Below are positions 39,594-49,250 of a stretch of 64,000 nucleotides of DNA, one piece after another. Both the position numbers and the translations under genes were made by a program. The DNA lies in the NCBI RefSeq assembly GCF_013307245.1, contig NZ_CP028941.1, positions 310,001 to 374,000 on the forward strand, written 5' to 3'. The notes under the pieces were generated by a model. It had not been told where the DNA came from. It saw nothing but the letters and a program-made list of their open reading frames with translations, and made no database searches. Positions within the stretch are counted from its first letter, which is position 1, and each line of letters begins with the position of its first letter. The DNA is from Polynucleobacter antarcticus (lineage in GTDB: Bacteria > Pseudomonadota > Gammaproteobacteria > Burkholderiales > Burkholderiaceae).

Positions 39594-41099
39594 CTAGAAT
39601 CTGAGAGATACCTTTAATCCTATCTCTGTGGTCACATTCGAAGGCTCGTACGCATATGCAGGGTAGGCAACCCCTCCAACCATGACATTGTAATAATTCG
39701 TAGTTGATTGGGCGATATTCCAATAGTTCATATATGGTCCTATTGACCAGTTTTTCTCACTATACATAACTGATAATCTCAATCCATACCCTGTATTTTG
39801 ATTATTTGTTTGATTGGGATAGGAGACATTTCCCCCGTAGTACCCATTGATAACTGAAAGGTCCGATACCTGAGTACCTTTAATTAAATAATCAAACTCA
39901 GCGGTAGTCTCCAGCTTTCCACTCGATCCAATTGGCATACGATGAATAGCACCAATTGGGATATATTGATAGGTACTCTCTCTCTGATAAGCAATTGCAC
40001 CAGTAGATGTTGAGGAGCCAGAGGTGCCATTTACTAAATGTCTATAACCCAGGCCTGTGTATGGCGCTATTACAAAATTATCAAACTTCAAATCAATACC
40101 CGCTAATGCTCTGGCGTCATAGTACCAATTAGGATCGCCCGCACTTATCCCGCTACCAAAATAATTTGCAGGGCCGTTTGCATATCTTAAATCGGCCTTA
40201 AAAAAAACATCGCCTCCAAATGCATATATCCCGGAATAATCAATACCGACCATTGTCGATTGAATGGCAACAGAAAGGGATGGCTCTGTATATCTGTATG
40301 TTGAAAGCGTAAAACCAAGCTCGTTACTAGTTTGAGTGCTTAAAGAGGAATTATCGTACTCAGAACGAAACAGGCTTAAAGGACTTTTATTTACATTTTC
40401 TTGCCCGCCGAACTGATATCCCACTCCTGCCAAAATATTATATGAGGTAACCGAATAGTTTCCAGAGAATGTATACGGCATTGCGCTAAGCGTACCGTTA
40501 ACTACCCTACTTTGACTTCCATAATTAAAATAGTTTGCCTCTCCAAATGCATACCATCCATTGAAAATCTGTCTTTTATATCCTAGCCCCAAGGAATAGC
40601 CAGTCATACTTTTTGTCGATGAATCTAGCTGAAAATCAGCGCCTGTAAATCCAATTTTTCCATATAGGGCAGACTCTTCAGATAAAAGCACAGTTGGCGA
40701 AAGAAATATATTGTAAGAATTTAGCAATTTATAAGTGCCAGAAATCTTTTTAAAATTTCCTGCATAGGTATCGTAATAACTATTGGTAAATTGATAGGAA
40801 GATCCTTGTCCCGATAGGACTGAATACTCAACTCCCAAGCCAAGTAAAAAATTACTACTTATGCTGTGGTTAAAACCAGCAGCTGCAGTTCCAGTAAAGT
40901 TACTAGTTGTAGAACCAAACCCAGAATCTGGTATTCGGCCGAATGTTGTATTTATATTATTATTGGTAAATGCGGGCGCACTACTTGCGTAGCCGATACC
41001 TAATTGACCATAAACTCCCTCAAAAGATTGCGAGTGTGAGATGTTGCTAATAGCCAAGCCTAACAGCACTAATAATGCGAAGAAAAGACGATTAATCAT
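39594..41099 (-). CDS. Outer-membrane protein with two tandem beta-barrel-like domains
   Basis: The 501-residue protein has a signal peptide (MINRLFFALLVLLGLAISNISHS). Residues about 25-235 form a first barrel-like domain, from VYGQLGIGYASS to NILAGVGYQFGG, alternating polar and aromatic strands. Residues about 255-501 form a second, ending TEIGLKVSLRF with the C-terminal Phe of outer-membrane proteins. The first domain itself ends in YQFGG, like a free barrel C-terminus. It is rich in Ser, Tyr, Asn and Gly with almost no Cys. I find no family name; the N-terminal half resembles OmpA/OprF-like small barrels. Confidence 0.7.
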   Translation of the reverse strand: MINRLFFALLVLLGLAISNISHSQSFEGVYGQLGIGYASSAPAFTNNNINTTFGRIPDSGFGSTTSNFTGTAAAGFNHSISSNFLLGLGVEYSVLSGQGSSYQFTNSYYDTYAGNFKKISGTYKLLNSYNIFLSPTVLLSEESALYGKIGFTGADFQLDSSTKSMTGYSLGLGYKRQIFNGWYAFGEANYFNYGSQSRVVNGTLSAMPYTFSGNYSVTSYNILAGVGYQFGGQENVNKSPLSLFRSEYDNSSLSTQTSNELGFTLSTYRYTEPSLSVAIQSTMVGIDYSGIYAFGGDVFFKADLRYANGPANYFGSGISAGDPNWYYDARALAGIDLKFDNFVIAPYTGLGYRHLVNGTSGSSTSTGAIAYQRESTYQYIPIGAIHRMPIGSSGKLETTAEFDYLIKGTQVSDLSVINGYYGGNVSYPNQTNNQNTGYGLRLSVMYSEKNWSIGPYMNYWNIAQSTTNYYNVMVGGVAYPAYAYEPSNVTTEIGLKVSLRF

Positions 41100-41222
41100 A
41101 AATCCCAGAGATTAAATTTGAAGTTTAAAAAATTAAATCAGTGCGGTCAGGCTTATTCCTGTTATTTTTTATAAGTAACTCCTACTATAGTGGGAAGACA
41201 TTGGATAGTCAAAACTTAACAA

Positions 41223-41242
41223 TCCTCGGTAATGCACGAGGA
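41223..41242 (+). promoter_or_regulatory. Inverted repeat covering the ribosome site of the XRE gene
   Basis: TCCTCG (41223-41228) pairs with CGAGGA (41237-41242), and CGAGGA contains the Shine-Dalgarno of ATG 41247. Folding would mask the ribosome site. The stem is only 6 bp. Confidence 0.35.
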
Positions 41243-41246
41243 AAAA

Positions 41247-41474
41247 ATGGATGTCATTGGCGCTTTTGGGGAAACACTCAGAAAACTGATGCTTAAGCAT
41301 GGCTTCACACAAGAGCAGCTAGGCTTTGAAGCTGGATTAAGGAGAACTTTTATAAGCTCCCTTGAACTAGGCGACAAACAACCTTCCCTGGTAACTATTC
41401 AAAAGCTGGCAGTGGTTTTTAACTTGTCCATATCTAAATTTCTTGCTGAAGTAGAGAAAACGCACCTTAAATAG
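41247..41474 (+). CDS. XRE-family transcriptional regulator, 75 aa
   Basis: A single-domain Cro/CI-type helix-turn-helix protein: FGETLRKLMLKHGFTQEQLGFEAGLRRTFISSLELGDKQPSLVTIQKLAVVFNLSISKFL. It resembles small regulators of restriction-modification controllers and islands, but no such system is adjacent. I prefer ATG 41247, preceded by GAGGA, over ATG 41232. It is divergent from the tandem-barrel gene (about 150 bp between starts) and could regulate it. Confidence 0.8.
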   Translation: MDVIGAFGETLRKLMLKHGFTQEQLGFEAGLRRTFISSLELGDKQPSLVTIQKLAVVFNLSISKFLAEVEKTHLK

Positions 41475-41560
41475 GTGGTTATGGTTGAGTGCAGTTTGCC
41501 AGTAAAGCCCTTGTATAAATAAGGGGGCCTCTTTTAGGGATGCTATTTAAGAAATTCCAG

Positions 41561-42070
41561 TCAAACTCGGCTGGACCTGAAAAAAAGGTCTCTCATTTCG
41601 TCTTCCATCCTAGCGTCCACCTTCCAGATCAAGGTTTCTAGGCAAGTTGTTAGCTTAGGATTAAAGAGGAAATTCAGTATTTCAAGAATCTCCCCTTCAG
41701 GAAGGTTTCCTCGTAAGCAAGCATAGTGTGTGAAATCAAGGGTTTTGATTTTATGGCGCTCAATCGCCACAAACAAATCAGTAATAAGCTTAAGGGTTGT
41801 TCCGTGGCCCTTGGTCCTCGGAACAAGGAAGAGCATCATCTCAGGGCCATCTAAGGCTACGACCTTATTACTTAAATTGCAGCTCTGCACCAATTCCTCA
41901 GTCAACACATCCCTCCACTCGGGGCTAGAGGCATAGCCTCTAAGAATCGTGAAGCCATTCCAATTAGCGGTTACTGAGATGGCATCAACATCTGTTAACT
42001 CCTCAAGATTCAAGAATCTCGGCCGACCTTCGACCATGCGAAGTCCAGTAGGTCTGATCAAAATTTCCAT
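41561..42070 (-). CDS. Hypothetical protein, 169 aa
   Basis: No family is recognised. It is a soluble alpha/beta-looking protein: MEILIRPTGLRMVEGRPRF, LEELTDVDAISVTANWNG, KVVALDGPEMMLFLVPR, then helical and leucine-rich (LKLITDLFVAIERHKIKTLDF, GEILEILNFLFNPKLTTCLETLIW). The last part has a hint of leucine-rich-repeat spacing, not enough to call. It converges with the XRE gene and lies next to tRNA-Ser(GGA). Confidence 0.6.
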   Translation of the reverse strand: MEILIRPTGLRMVEGRPRFLNLEELTDVDAISVTANWNGFTILRGYASSPEWRDVLTEELVQSCNLSNKVVALDGPEMMLFLVPRTKGHGTTLKLITDLFVAIERHKIKTLDFTHYACLRGNLPEGEILEILNFLFNPKLTTCLETLIWKVDARMEDEMRDLFFRSSRV

Positions 42071-42215
42071 GATTCCATTACTTTAACGATTAATGTTCAA
42101 CACTTTCGATATGCCAAACATAAAACTAAGGTACAAAAAAAATATGTAAATACAGTTTGTTTATATTGGATTACAAATGGGTACCAATGCGGGTACTAGG
42201 GAAAATATAGGCAAC

Positions 42216-42253
42216 AAAATACCCAGTAACTCGTTGAATTAACTGGGTTTTTT
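42216..42253 (-). terminator. Terminator downstream of tRNA-Ser(GGA)
   Basis: ACCCAGT (42221-42227) pairs with ACTGGGT (42242-42248) around a 14-nt loop. T-rich tails lie on both sides, so it could act in both directions. On the minus strand it follows the tRNA 3' end by about 15 bp. Confidence 0.65.
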
Positions 42254-42263
42254 GAATAATACC

Positions 42264-42354
42264 TGGCGGAAGAGGCGGGATTCGAACCCGCGGTAGGCTA
42301 TAAACCTACGCACGCTTTCCAGGCGTGTGACTTAAACCGCTCATCCACCCTTCC
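42264..42354 (-). tRNA. tRNA-Ser (anticodon GGA)
   Basis: The minus strand gives a class II tRNA starting GGAAGGGTGGATGAGCGG and ending CTCTTCCGCCA with encoded CCA. The anticodon arm is CACGC-CTGGAAA-GCGTG, anticodon GGA (42320-42318). The long variable arm contains GTAGG/CCTAC. The acceptor pairs GGAAG with CTTCC. Confidence 0.95.
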
Positions 42355-42401
42355 GGTAACCATTGATTATACGATTAACAAAAGGGTGTGCGTCTATTTG
42401 C

Positions 42402-44375
42402 TTATAGCGCCTCTTTGAGCTGCTCCAGGATCGCTGGGTTCTCTAGAGTAGAGGTGTCTTGCGTAATTTCTTCACCTTTAGCAATCACCCGCAATAAGCG
42501 GCGCATGATCTTGCCAGAGCGAGTTTTAGGCAAGTTATCGCCAAAGCGCACATCCTTTGGTTTAGCAATTGGGCCAATCTGCTTGCCTACCCAATTACGT
42601 AACTCTGTTGCTATTTTCTTAGCATCATCACCTGTTGGGCGTCCACCCTTAAGCACCACAAACACACAGATGGCCTCACCCGTTAATTCATCGGGGCGCC
42701 CTACTACGGCTGCTTCTGCAACTAGCGGATTAGCCACTAAGCAAGATTCAATTTCCATCGTGCCCATACGGTGACCAGAGACGTTCAAGACATCATCAAT
42801 TCGGCCAGTAATCGTGAAATAGGCAGTGTCCTTATTGCGAATTGCGCCATCGCCCGCTAAATACAATGTGCCGCCTAACTCTTCTGGGAAGTAAGACTTC
42901 ACAAAACGATCGGGGTCATTCCAAATATTGCGAATCATGGAAGGCCATGGACGCTTGACTACCAAAATGCCGCCCTGGCCATTAGGCACATCGGCTCCTG
43001 CCTCATCCACAATCGCCGCCATAATACCTGGCAATGGCAATGTGCAAGATCCAGGAATCATCGGCGTCGCGCCCGGCAATGGAGAAATCATATGGCCACC
43101 GGTTTCGGTTTGCCAGAAAGTATCTGCAATCGGGCAACGTGAACCACCAACATTCTCGTAATACCACATCCAGGCTTCAGGATTAATTGGTTCGCCCACT
43201 GAACCCAAGAGGCGCAATGAGGATAAGTCGTAACTCTTAGGATGTACTGCCTCATCATTACTGGAGGCTTTGATCAAAGAGCGAATAGCGGTTGGTGCTG
43301 TGTAAAAAATCGTCGCTTTGTGTTTTTGAATCATGTGCCAGAAACGACCTGCATTCGGGAATGTAGGTACGCCTTCAAACACAATTTCTGTTGCCCCTAC
43401 GGCGAGCGGACCGTAAGTAATGTAGGAGTGACCCGTTACCCAACCAATATCAGCCGTACACCAGAAAATATCCTCGGGCTTAATGTCAAAGGTCCACTTC
43501 ATAGTGAGAATAGCCCATAGCAGATAACCACCCGTGGAGTGCTGCACACCTTTTGGCTTACCGGTTGATCCAGAGGTATACAGAATAAATAATGGATGCT
43601 CAGCACTTACCCACTCTGGCTCACACGTCGTTGACTCATTAGCAACTACATCGTGCATCCAACTGTCACGACCTGCCGTCATTGCTACATTACCGCCTGT
43701 ACGTTTGTAGACAATGACATTCTTAATTTTTTCACAGCCACCTAGCGTCAGTGCTTCATCCACAATCACCTTCAGTGGCAATGGCTTGCCACCACGTAAT
43801 TGCTCATCACCCGTAATGACCGCACACGCACCCACGTCCACAATGCGCTCTTGCAATGACTTAGCAGAGAAACCTCCAAAGACAACCGAGTGAATCGCCC
43901 CAATGCGTGCGCACGCTTGCATAGCCACAATGCCTTCGATCGACATGGACATATAAATAATGACGCGATCGCCTGACTTAATGCCCATCTTGCGTAGCGC
44001 ATTTGCCATTTTGCAAACACGCTCGAGCATCTCTTGATAAGTCACATTACTGACCGTACCGTCATCCGCCTCAAAAATGATCGCGGTTTTATTGCCCAGG
44101 CCTTTTTCAACATTAATGTCTAGACAGTTGTAAGAGGCATTTGTAGTGCCATCTTCAAACCACTTATAGAAAGGCGCTTTAGATTCATCCAAAACCTTTG
44201 TAAAAGGCTTTTTCCAGTAAATATTTTCATTGGCTAAACGCGCCCAGAAACCGTCATAATCCTTTTCAGCCTCGGCACATAACTTGTTATAGGCTTCCAT
44301 ACTAGGAATAGCAGCACCCTTTACAAAGTCAGCAGGTGGGTGAAATACGCGATTTTCTTGCATTAATGCTTCCAT
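42402..44375 (-). CDS. acs: Acetyl-CoA synthetase
   Basis: This 657-residue ANL-superfamily enzyme activates acetate with ATP and CoA. Motifs are [22 protein letters not shown] (P-loop), [66 protein letters not shown] and, near the end, [14 protein letters not shown], with the Lys that is acetylated in regulated homologues. The length equals the family norm. It is divergent from fumarase with about 200 bp between. Confidence 0.96.
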   Translation of the reverse strand: MEALMQENRVFHPPADFVKGAAIPSMEAYNKLCAEAEKDYDGFWARLANENIYWKKPFTKVLDESKAPFYKWFEDGTTNASYNCLDINVEKGLGNKTAIIFEADDGTVSNVTYQEMLERVCKMANALRKMGIKSGDRVIIYMSMSIEGIVAMQACARIGAIHSVVFGGFSAKSLQERIVDVGACAVITGDEQLRGGKPLPLKVIVDEALTLGGCEKIKNVIVYKRTGGNVAMTAGRDSWMHDVVANESTTCEPEWVSAEHPLFILYTSGSTGKPKGVQHSTGGYLLWAILTMKWTFDIKPEDIFWCTADIGWVTGHSYITYGPLAVGATEIVFEGVPTFPNAGRFWHMIQKHKATIFYTAPTAIRSLIKASSNDEAVHPKSYDLSSLRLLGSVGEPINPEAWMWYYENVGGSRCPIADTFWQTETGGHMISPLPGATPMIPGSCTLPLPGIMAAIVDEAGADVPNGQGGILVVKRPWPSMIRNIWNDPDRFVKSYFPEELGGTLYLAGDGAIRNKDTAYFTITGRIDDVLNVSGHRMGTMEIESCLVANPLVAEAAVVGRPDELTGEAICVFVVLKGGRPTGDDAKKIATELRNWVGKQIGPIAKPKDVRFGDNLPKTRSGKIMRRLLRVIAKGEEITQDTSTLENPAILEQLKEAL

Positions 44376-44584
44376 ACTGTGTAGCCCTCTATTGAATAAT
44401 TAGTGCTTATTTTCTACCAAAATCAAGCAGAATCAGGAGAATCTGCCCCAACAGCTAATAAGATAAGCGAAAACACAGTGGTTTTGCTCTATGGCAAACC
44501 CTTAAAATAGCAAAAACATCAATGCAACATCAACTCAATATCAACGCAAGATCAAAATCACCTCACTCTATTAAGCCTATCACC

Positions 44585-46108
44585 ATGACCCAAATTAAAC
44601 AAAATGACCTGATTCAAAGCGTTGCCGATGCCTTCCAGTTCATCTCCTACTACCACCCCAAAGACTTCATCTCCGCCTTGGGTAAGGCCTATGAGCTAGA
44701 GCAAGGGGTTGCCGCCAAGGATGCTATTGCCCAAATTTTGACCAATAGTCGGATGTGTGCCGAAGGCCACCGCCCCATGTGTCAAGACACTGGCATTGCT
44801 GTGGTCTTCCTAAAAATTGGTATGCAGGTCCAATGGAGTGATGCCACGATGAGTGTTTCAGACATGGTTAACGAGGGTGTTCGCCGCGCCTATATGAACC
44901 CCGACAACCCCTTACGTGCCTCGGTACTCCTCGATCCCGCGGGCAAACGTAAGAACACGGGTGATAACACTCCAGCGGTAATTCATTATGAAATCGTCCC
45001 AGGGGATGGTGTAGAGGTCATTTGTGCTGCCAAAGGCGGCGGTTCTGAGAACAAAGCCAAGATGGCGATGCTCAACCCTTCGGATTCTATTGTGGACTGG
45101 GTAGTCAAGACTGTGCCAACTATGGGTGCAGGCTGGTGCCCACCAGGTATTTTAGGAATTGGTATTGGCGGTACTCCAGAAAAAGCCATGCTGATGGCCA
45201 AAGAGTCGTTAATGGGTCCGGTAGACATTCAAGAGCTGATCGCCCGTGGCCCACAAAATCGCGTGGAAGAATTGCGCTTAGAAATTTTTGATAAGGTCAA
45301 TAAGCTTGGTATTGGCGCCCAAGGTTTAGGTGGTCTGACTACCGTCTTAGATATCAAGATCATGGACTACCCAACCCATGCGGCTTCTTTACCTGTTGCC
45401 ATGATTCCAAACTGCGCCGCTACGCGCCATGTGCACTTTCATTTGCATGGTGATGGCCCTGCCAAGCTTGATATTCCTTCATTAAGTGATTGGCCCGATG
45501 TGACGTGGACACCAGATACCAAAAAATCGAAACGGGTGAACTTAGACACCCTGACACCTGCCGAAGTAGCTGCTTGGAAGGAAGGCGACACCTTGCTCTT
45601 GAATGGCAAAATTTTGACCGGCCGTGATGCCGCGCACAAACGTATCCAAGACATGTTGGCCAAAGGAGAAGCGCTCCCCGTCAGCTTTAAAAACCGGGTG
45701 ATCTATTATGTAGGCCCAGTCGATCCAGTTGGCAATGAAGCGGTGGGGCCAGCAGGTCCGACTACCTCCACCAGAATGGATAAGTTCACAGAGATGATGC
45801 TTTCACAAACGGGTTTGATTTCCATGATTGGAAAAGCGGAGCGTGGACCAGTAGCGATTGAAGCTATTAAGAAACATAAATCTGCTTATCTGATGGCTGT
45901 GGGTGGCGCTGCTTATTTAGTCTCCAAAGCTATTCAAACTGCTAAGGTCGTTGGCTTTGCTGACTTGGGCATGGAAGCTATTTATGAATTCGATGTCAAA
46001 GATATGCCTGTGACTGTAGCGGTGAGCTCTGCAGGCATCTCCATGCATGAGACAGGCCCCAAAGAATGGCAAGCGAAGATTGGCAATATTCCAGTCACGA
46101 TTGCTTAA
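44585..46108 (+). CDS. Fumarate hydratase class I (two-domain, iron-sulfur)
   Basis: This 507-residue FumA-type enzyme interconverts fumarate and malate in the TCA cycle. Probable cluster ligands are in RPMCQDTGIAVVF, GAGWCPPGILGIGIGG and IPNCAATRHVHFHL. The C-terminal domain carries KTGR-like ILTGRDAAHKRIQDML and the substrate motif GPTTSTRMDKFTEMML. ATG 44585 (MTQIKQNDLI) is preferred to an in-frame ATG at 44522, which adds a low-complexity leader. Confidence 0.94.
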   Translation: MTQIKQNDLIQSVADAFQFISYYHPKDFISALGKAYELEQGVAAKDAIAQILTNSRMCAEGHRPMCQDTGIAVVFLKIGMQVQWSDATMSVSDMVNEGVRRAYMNPDNPLRASVLLDPAGKRKNTGDNTPAVIHYEIVPGDGVEVICAAKGGGSENKAKMAMLNPSDSIVDWVVKTVPTMGAGWCPPGILGIGIGGTPEKAMLMAKESLMGPVDIQELIARGPQNRVEELRLEIFDKVNKLGIGAQGLGGLTTVLDIKIMDYPTHAASLPVAMIPNCAATRHVHFHLHGDGPAKLDIPSLSDWPDVTWTPDTKKSKRVNLDTLTPAEVAAWKEGDTLLLNGKILTGRDAAHKRIQDMLAKGEALPVSFKNRVIYYVGPVDPVGNEAVGPAGPTTSTRMDKFTEMMLSQTGLISMIGKAERGPVAIEAIKKHKSAYLMAVGGAAYLVSKAIQTAKVVGFADLGMEAIYEFDVKDMPVTVAVSSAGISMHETGPKEWQAKIGNIPVTIA

Positions 46109-46140
46109 GTCAATTACCATTTTTTAGAGCGGCTTATTCT

Positions 46141-46953
46141 TTGGCACTCATCGGCGTATTTGATTCTGGGGTAGGCGGCTTATCCGTGTTGGATGAGGCG
46201 CTACGTCAGCTTCCAGAGCACCGTTATATTTATCTCGCCGATTCTCTACATGCCCCCTATGGTGAGAAATCTAGTGAGTGGATTGCCGCTCGGAGCCTGG
46301 AGCTGTGCCACTATTTAGTAGCTCAAGGTTGTGATGCCATTGTGATTGCTTGCAATACCGCCACGGCACAAGCAATTGCTCAGATCCGCTCTGCACTTCC
46401 GCATATTCCAATTGTGGGAGTGGAACCAGGAATAAAACCAGCAGCAATGCAATCGGCCAATGGTGTGGTTGGTGTACTGGCAACAGAAGCGACGCTCAAG
46501 AGTGATAAGTTCAATGCCCTACTGGCAACCCTGCCCCATCACTGCCAATTTATTAAACAAGCGGGCGCTGGTCTCGTACCCCTGATTGAAGCAGGTCAAG
46601 CCAATAGCGAAGCTACCTTAGAGTTACTCGCTGAGCACCTCATACCGATTCAAGAGGCAGGTGCAGATACCCTAGTGTTAGGATGCACCCACTATCCCTT
46701 CTTAAGAAAAGCCATCCGCAAATTACTAGGTGATGCCATTAACCTGATTGATACTAGTGAAGCCGTCGTGCGTCAGCTCAAAAGAAGTTTGCTACTGCAA
46801 GATACTTCGATAGCTGCTGACGATGTGGCAGGATCAGTGCAATTTATTAGTAGCAAAGACTCGGAAGTATTGCTCAAAATGGCGCATGAACTGATGCAGT
46901 CAGATCTCAGTACGCACCGCACAAAATCCATCACAGTGAGTACCTTTCATTGA
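46141..46953 (+). CDS. murI: Glutamate racemase
   Basis: The 270-residue protein provides D-glutamate for peptidoglycan. It has IGVFDSGVGGLSVL at the N-terminus, the two catalytic cysteines in IACNTATAQAI and LGCTHYPFLRKAI, and the DSLHAPYGEKS loop. I chose TTG 46141, which matches the family start. An ORF start at 46066 would lie inside the fumarase gene. The tonB-like gene overlaps its end. Confidence 0.92.
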   Translation: MALIGVFDSGVGGLSVLDEALRQLPEHRYIYLADSLHAPYGEKSSEWIAARSLELCHYLVAQGCDAIVIACNTATAQAIAQIRSALPHIPIVGVEPGIKPAAMQSANGVVGVLATEATLKSDKFNALLATLPHHCQFIKQAGAGLVPLIEAGQANSEATLELLAEHLIPIQEAGADTLVLGCTHYPFLRKAIRKLLGDAINLIDTSEAVVRQLKRSLLLQDTSIAADDVAGSVQFISSKDSEVLLKMAHELMQSDLSTHRTKSITVSTFH

Positions 46954-46955
46954 AG

Positions 46956-47648
46956 ATGCTGCTATCCAAACTGAGTACGCGTCTGCCTTTCAATCCGGCA
47001 GAGCGCATCATCATCGGCATAGTCATTATTTTGCACCTACTCTTTTTAAGAGGCTTTGAGAGTGGTATGAAACCGGATAGTGACACCAGTGCAGATGACG
47101 CTAGAGTGATGGCGAATCTGGTGAGTCCAGAAGCTTCTAAACAACCGCAAGCTGCTCCGGCACCGCCTCCACCTCAACCTAAACCTAAAACAGAGCCCCA
47201 GAAAAAAACGGTGGATGAAAAATCCACGCAAGCACCCACTCCACCACAAGCTCAGCAGCAAACCAGTACGCCACCCACACCACAGCAGTCTAAAAGTGAC
47301 CAGATGCCCAATGCAGCGGTTGCCCCTTCCACTAACGCGGGATCAAGCGGCACGCCTATTCAGACTGATATTGGTAAACTGGTTGTGGTGTATCAGCCCG
47401 ATGCAGATGCTTACTACCCCTCTTTCTCCAAGCGATCTGGAGAGCAAGGTGAAGTGGTTGTGAGGCTGATTATTGATGAAAATGGCAATGTTGAGGATGT
47501 TGCATTATTACGCTCAAGCTCTTTTCCACGCTTAGATCGAGCAGCAACCGACATAGGTCGGCGTTATCGTTTCAAACCATTTGTAGTAAATGGTGCACCT
47601 GCCAGAATTTCTACTAACCTGTTAATTAAATTTAATTTAAAGAATTAA
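46956..47648 (+). CDS. tonB: TonB-like energy transducer
   Basis: This 230-residue protein has an N-terminal membrane anchor (ERIIIGIVIILHLLFLRGF), a Pro/Gln/Lys-rich periplasmic spacer (about 55-115) and a C-terminal TonB domain (YYPSFSKRSGEQGEVVVRLIIDENGNVEDVALLRSS, then YRFKPFVVNGAPARISTNLLIKF). It links the ExbB/ExbD proton channel encoded next to outer-membrane receptors. ATG 46956 (MLLSKL) is preferred; a TTG at 46950 is also in frame. Confidence 0.9.
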   Translation: MLLSKLSTRLPFNPAERIIIGIVIILHLLFLRGFESGMKPDSDTSADDARVMANLVSPEASKQPQAAPAPPPPQPKPKTEPQKKTVDEKSTQAPTPPQAQQQTSTPPTPQQSKSDQMPNAAVAPSTNAGSSGTPIQTDIGKLVVVYQPDADAYYPSFSKRSGEQGEVVVRLIIDENGNVEDVALLRSSSFPRLDRAATDIGRRYRFKPFVVNGAPARISTNLLIKFNLKN

Positions 47649-47653
47649 TCATT

Positions 47654-48346
47654 ATGAATACACCATTTGGCTTATTAAATTTATGGCTTGAAGGCGATAA
47701 CATTATTCGCTTTGTAGCTATTGTGATGTTGGTATCCTCGATTGTGACCTGGGTCATCTTGCTTTCGCGTTCTTGGGATCTGCGTAATCTACGAAAATTT
47801 AAACCAGAGCTCGATCAATTTTGGCGCGCCACTTCCTATGAGCAAGGTCTCCAGGGGTTTACTAACCCTGCCAACAATCCTTATTTCCATATTGCTAAGG
47901 CAGCTAGTGGTGCCTCAACCCATCATCAAAGTCAATCTAGCAACCATCGTGAGTTGTTGCAAACGCTAAACTATTCAGAATGGATGGCCAGAAGCATCAA
48001 GAATAGTATTGATGGAGTAGCTGCAGGACTGCAAAAGGGTATGACCTTTTTAGGTTCGACCGGTGCTACAGCGCCATTCGTTGGATTATTTGGAACGGTC
48101 TGGGGCATCTACCATGCCTTGATCGCCATTAGCAGCTCTGGAAGTGCACAAATCGACCAAGTGGCTGGCCCGATTGGAGAAGCACTCATCATGACGGCTA
48201 TCGGCTTAGCAGTAGCGATTCCCGCGGTATTAGGTTTTAATGCGCTCAATCGCGCCAATAGATTGCTGGTTGCAGACCTCAATCGCTTTGGTAATGATCT
48301 ACTGGCTTATTTTGTAACTGGTGCTCGCGTCAAGTCCGGAGAATAA
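47654..48346 (+). CDS. exbB: ExbB/TolQ/MotA-family proton channel protein
   Basis: This 230-residue protein has three membrane segments (around 17-40, 130-155 and 170-195) and the family signature FLGSTGATAPFVGLFGTVWGIYHAL, followed by GPIGEALIMTAIGLAVAIPAVLGFNAL. With ExbD it forms the inner-membrane proton motor that energises TonB. It starts 5 bp after tonB and ends 2 bp before exbD. Confidence 0.93.
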   Translation: MNTPFGLLNLWLEGDNIIRFVAIVMLVSSIVTWVILLSRSWDLRNLRKFKPELDQFWRATSYEQGLQGFTNPANNPYFHIAKAASGASTHHQSQSSNHRELLQTLNYSEWMARSIKNSIDGVAAGLQKGMTFLGSTGATAPFVGLFGTVWGIYHALIAISSSGSAQIDQVAGPIGEALIMTAIGLAVAIPAVLGFNALNRANRLLVADLNRFGNDLLAYFVTGARVKSGE

Positions 48347-48348
48347 CG

Positions 48349-48762
48349 ATGTCTTTTAATCTGCAAAACGATCAAAACGAAGAAGGCATCATGGCAGAAA
48401 TCAATATGACACCGATGGTGGATGTCATGCTGGTTCTACTGATTATTTTTATGATTACCTTGCCCGTGATTCAGCAAGCGGTCAAAGTGGAGTTACCAAA
48501 AGCCAATAGTGTTCGTAATGAGGTCAAGCCTGAGTCGGTGCAACTCACGATTGATGCCAAAGGCCAGATATTTTGGAATAGCACCCCTATTACTCTTGAT
48601 ACCTTTGGTGGCTATGCAGAAAAAGCAGCTCAAAAAGAACCGCAACCAGAGATTAATTTACGTGCCGATAAGTCAGTGAAATATGAATATGTTGCGCAAG
48701 TACTTGCTGCATCGCGCCGTGCTGGCTTGACTAAATTAGGTTTTGTTACCGAACCTGATTAG
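48349..48762 (+). CDS. exbD: ExbD/TolR-family protein
   Basis: This 137-residue protein has the ExbD N-terminus EINMTPMVDVMLVLLIIFMITLPV, where the membrane Asp in MVDVML carries protons, and a periplasmic domain (VQLTIDAKGQIFWNSTPI, INLRADKSVKYEYVAQVLAASRRAGLTKLGFVTE). It completes the TonB-ExbB-ExbD set. Its stop is 11 bp from the convergent gene. Confidence 0.94.
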   Translation: MSFNLQNDQNEEGIMAEINMTPMVDVMLVLLIIFMITLPVIQQAVKVELPKANSVRNEVKPESVQLTIDAKGQIFWNSTPITLDTFGGYAEKAAQKEPQPEINLRADKSVKYEYVAQVLAASRRAGLTKLGFVTEPD

Positions 48763-48773
48763 TTCACCATGTA

Positions 48774-49217
48774 CTACTTCATTACCGTACACTGCTCTTG
48801 ATAGGTCCTAGTCCCACCACCTAGTGTGGCAGAGAGTATCCCGCCAGTGATCGTTTCTACTTTTCTAAGCTGACCAGTTTGTCGATTCAGATGAATGGCG
48901 GTCACTACGGAACCAGCTCCATATTGCATGCCATCAAACACCTCAGGCAGAAAGCTTGCCTTGATTGAGATCAACACCGTAGATTCTGTAATGAGGACAT
49001 TTTGAACCGATTGCTGCCCCACTTCATCAGCACGATCTAGGTCACGTCCATCTAAAAACACTTTCGCTTTTTGCCCTTTGCTTGCAGGTGTAACTTGTAA
49101 CTCATAGGTCTCAATGTAATTGCGCTCCGAGCGCTCACAAGTAAAAGTGAGGGGCATTGCTGCAACACTGAAGCCTGAGATCATAAGCAAGAAAATAACA
49201 GAGAGTGTTTTTATCAC
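48774..49217 (-). CDS. Exported hypothetical protein, 147 aa
   Basis: From GTG 49217 the protein has a signal peptide (KTLSVIFLLMISGFSVAA) and a small beta-rich mature domain starting MPLTFTCERSERNYIETYELQV, with two Cys (FTCER and QEQCTVMK) that could form a disulfide. A longer frame to 49280 overlaps tRNA-Leu and its first residues are tRNA-encoded, so I reject that start. No family is recognised; it is probably periplasmic. Confidence 0.65.
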   Translation of the reverse strand: MIKTLSVIFLLMISGFSVAAMPLTFTCERSERNYIETYELQVTPASKGQKAKVFLDGRDLDRADEVGQQSVQNVLITESTVLISIKASFLPEVFDGMQYGAGSVVTAIHLNRQTGQLRKVETITGGILSATLGGGTRTYQEQCTVMK

Positions 49218-49250
49218 GATCTTGGAATGAATTAAAAGATACAGTCTGAT

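Noticed and set aside
41508..41534. Hairpin CCCTT/AAGGG after the XRE gene
   Set aside because: The stem is only 5 bp and the T run is short; not strong enough to call a terminator.
46066..46140. Extended N-terminus for murI
   Set aside because: It lies within the fumarase gene and adds residues absent from the racemase family.
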